A stretch of DNA of 6,513 nt, from contig CAKUZC010000064.1 of the NCBI GenBank assembly GCA_934718145.1, forward strand, positions 1-6,513. The letters run 5' to 3'. Below, in pieces: positions 5,416 through 6,513 of this stretch; within the stretch, counting starts at the first letter, position 1, and the number at the start of each line of letters is the position of its first letter. Source of the DNA: an uncultured Eubacteriales bacterium (GTDB lineage: Bacteria > Bacillota > Clostridia > Oscillospirales > Acutalibacteraceae). A program made the position numbers and the translations under genes. The notes under the pieces were generated by a model that saw only the letters and a program-made list of their open reading frames with translations, did no database searches and was not told the DNA's origin.

Positions 5416-6023
5416 TTTCTAAGCACCTCTTTAATAATATATCCCATCCGGGAGGATTTCATGTATTCTGAATCAATAATTTTACAAACATCATTTGCAC
5501 AAGAATCTATATTCTCGTTGACTACAATATAATCATAATTTTTAGCAAGCGCAATTTCTTTTTCTGCTTCCAACACGCGCCTGTTTACAATTTCTTCGGA
5601 ATCCAAAGCACGATTTTCAAGTCTTCTTCGCAATTCACTCAAAGACGGTGGAGCTATAAAAATGCTTACTGCATCCGGGCACTTTTTTATTACTTGTTCA
5701 GCCCCTTGAACTTCAATCTCAAGTACAACACTTTTTCCTGAATTAACGCTCTTTTCAACTTCAAATTTCGGAGTGCCGTAGTAATTTTCGCAATAGCAGG
5801 CATACTCAATCATTCCGCCGTCATCAATTATCTTTTTAAATTCATCACGACTTATAAAATTATAATCTTTTCCGTTTACTTCGCCTGCTCTTGGAAGTCT
5901 GGTTGTATAAGAAATTGAAAGATTTATATCATTTCTCTTTTCTAAAACTCTGTTCAAAACGGTATCTTTACCGGTTCCGGAAGGTCCGGAAATAATTATT
6001 AACATTCCTTTATTGATTTTCAC
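5412..6023 (-). CDS. gmk: Guanylate kinase
   Basis: It phosphorylates GMP (and dGMP) to GDP with ATP in the cytoplasm, an essential step of purine nucleotide supply. The product has 203 residues, a normal length. P-loop GPSGTGKDT (13-21, catalytic K19), GMP-binding signature TTRLPRAGEVNGKDYNF (40-56), YYGTP (81-85), and LEIEVQGAEQV (101-111) are all present; the lid arginines lie in RRRLENRALDSEEIVNRR (132-149). The P-loop has Asp where Gly is more common before the Thr (GKDT); this is not expected to abolish function. The start is GTG at 6023, with AGAGGTGA about 9-10 nt upstream; the inner ATG at 6005 has no proper spacing. It lies 40 nt after remA and overlaps rpoZ by 4 nt, the conserved remA-gmk-rpoZ order. 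Confidence 0.96.
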   Translation of the reverse strand: MKINKGMLIIISGPSGTGKDTVLNRVLEKRNDINLSISYTTRLPRAGEVNGKDYNFISRDEFKKIIDDGGMIEYACYCENYYGTPKFEVEKSVNSGKSVVLEIEVQGAEQVIKKCPDAVSIFIAPPSLSELRRRLENRALDSEEIVNRRVLEAEKEIALAKNYDYIVVNENIDSCANDVCKIIDSEYMKSSRMGYIIKEVLRK

Positions 6024-6063
6024 AGAAAAAAATCACCTCTAAGCTGTATAAACTTTCCGTATG

Positions 6064-6321
6064 TTAAAAATCATATACAATTTCTTCACATTTAGAAAAC
6101 TTGTTTTGTATGCTGTCAGCACTCAAAGCAGAAAGCACCACATGTCCTGTGTCCATAATCAATACGGATTGAGTTTTTCTTCCACAAGAAGCGTCTATCA
6201 TCTTTTCTTTGTCTTTAGCGAGGCGTACAAGCCTCTTAACGGGAGAAGAATCAGAATTGAGAACTGATACTATACGTTGAAGCGAAACCAAATTTCCAAA
6301 ACCTACGTTAACAAATTCCAT
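6064..6321 (-). CDS. remA: RemA-like DNA-binding regulator (DUF370)
   Basis: In B. subtilis RemA is a DNA-binding protein that activates biofilm-matrix and osmoprotection genes; elsewhere its targets are unknown. The product has 85 residues (B. subtilis 89). The alignment with B. subtilis RemA is clear: FVNVGFGNLVSLQRIVSV (3-20), SDSSPVKRLVRLAKDKEKMID (23-43, read as SPVKR and MID blocks), GRKTQSVLIMD (47-57), HVVLSAL (60-66). Arginine-bearing positions used for DNA binding (R16 and the GRKT turn) are retained. The frame stays open to 6411, but GGGAG is 7 nt before the ATG at 6321, and the family starts here with MxxxNIGFGN, so the extension is not coding. It is the first protein gene of the cluster ending with rpoZ. 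The usual upstream yicC is not present; a tRNA gene is there instead. Confidence 0.93.
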   Translation of the reverse strand: MEFVNVGFGNLVSLQRIVSVLNSDSSPVKRLVRLAKDKEKMIDASCGRKTQSVLIMDTGHVVLSALSADSIQNKFSKCEEIVYDF

Positions 6322-6328
6322 TAAATTT

Positions 6329-6333
6329 CTCCC
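6329..6333 (-). promoter_or_regulatory. Ribosome binding site deciding the remA start
   Basis: GGGAG on the minus strand is 7 nt before the ATG at 6321. Together with family length it rules out the 30-residue upstream extension. Confidence 0.75.
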
Positions 6334-6355
6334 AAACATTTTAAGCAATACTAAA

Positions 6356-6418
6356 TTTTGCCTTGTAACGCCCAAACCGTAGACTAAAAATCCACGACCC
6401 ACACACCACATGGCAAAA
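6356..6418. repeat. 7-bp inverted repeat in the tRNA-remA gap
   Basis: TTTTGCC (6356-6362) and GGCAAAA (6412-6418) are complementary, 49 nt apart. They bracket a stretch richer in G and T (minus strand) than other gaps in this window. It may form a structured leader of the remA message; I see no recognisable riboswitch or clear promoter. Confidence 0.35.
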
Positions 6419-6438
6419 CCTAAAACAATTTAATATAT

Positions 6439-6513
<75 letters not shown>

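Noticed and set aside
6322..6411. 30-residue N-terminal extension of RemA
   Set aside because: The family begins at the MEFVNVGFGN block, a ribosome site fits the ATG at 6321, and the extension is rich in Gly, Val and Leu with no family counterpart.

Overview
The window is AT-rich and packed with purine-rich Shine-Dalgarno sites. It carries a remA-gmk-rpoZ cluster, a ychF, a family-4 uracil-DNA glycosylase and consensus sigma-A-type promoters. This fits a low-GC Bacillota, most likely a member of the Clostridia. I cannot name the species from the sequence. Host association is only an inference from the secreted proteins.

Left part, minus strand (1-2587). A three-gene operon is read right to left: a secreted zinc-dependent phospholipase C of the C. 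perfringens alpha-toxin N-domain / B. cereus PC-PLC type (1712-2458), then two small cysteine-containing secreted proteins (1127-1696 and 574-1113) that look like distant paralogues of each other. Gaps are 13-15 nt, so co-transcription is likely. The operon starts from an extended -10 promoter (2560-2587) that carries two short palindromes, one in the spacer and one at the expected transcription start. Just after the operon, a perfect TTGACA-16-TATAAT promoter (537-564) drives a gene that runs off the left edge (1-449). Its N-terminus resembles a Nif11-type leader and ends in a double-glycine motif followed by a hydrophobic segment.

Middle part, plus strand (2685-5172). Two housekeeping genes, ychF and the family-4 uracil-DNA glycosylase, form a probable operon. 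They are followed by a separately promoted 98-residue peptide gene (4602-4898). This peptide has a bacteriocin-like leader signature, a TGG motif and a glycine-zipper-like hydrophobic core. A 322-bp gene-free stretch follows, with a 10-bp inverted repeat and two back-to-back terminators, one for each strand.

Right part, minus strand (5177-6513). tRNA-Cys(GCA) is followed by remA, gmk and rpoZ, with gmk and rpoZ overlapping by 4 nt, and then a terminator.

The most unusual content is the accessory block: a secreted phospholipase C, two partner-like secreted Cys proteins, and two peptide genes on either side of the block that both carry a DDN...TGG leader-end signature typical of substrates of C39-peptidase ABC exporters. 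No exporter, maturase or immunity gene is visible here, so an export or toxin system is a hypothesis, not a demonstrated unit. Several gene starts are placed downstream of the longest open frame because the ribosome binding site only fits the inner start.
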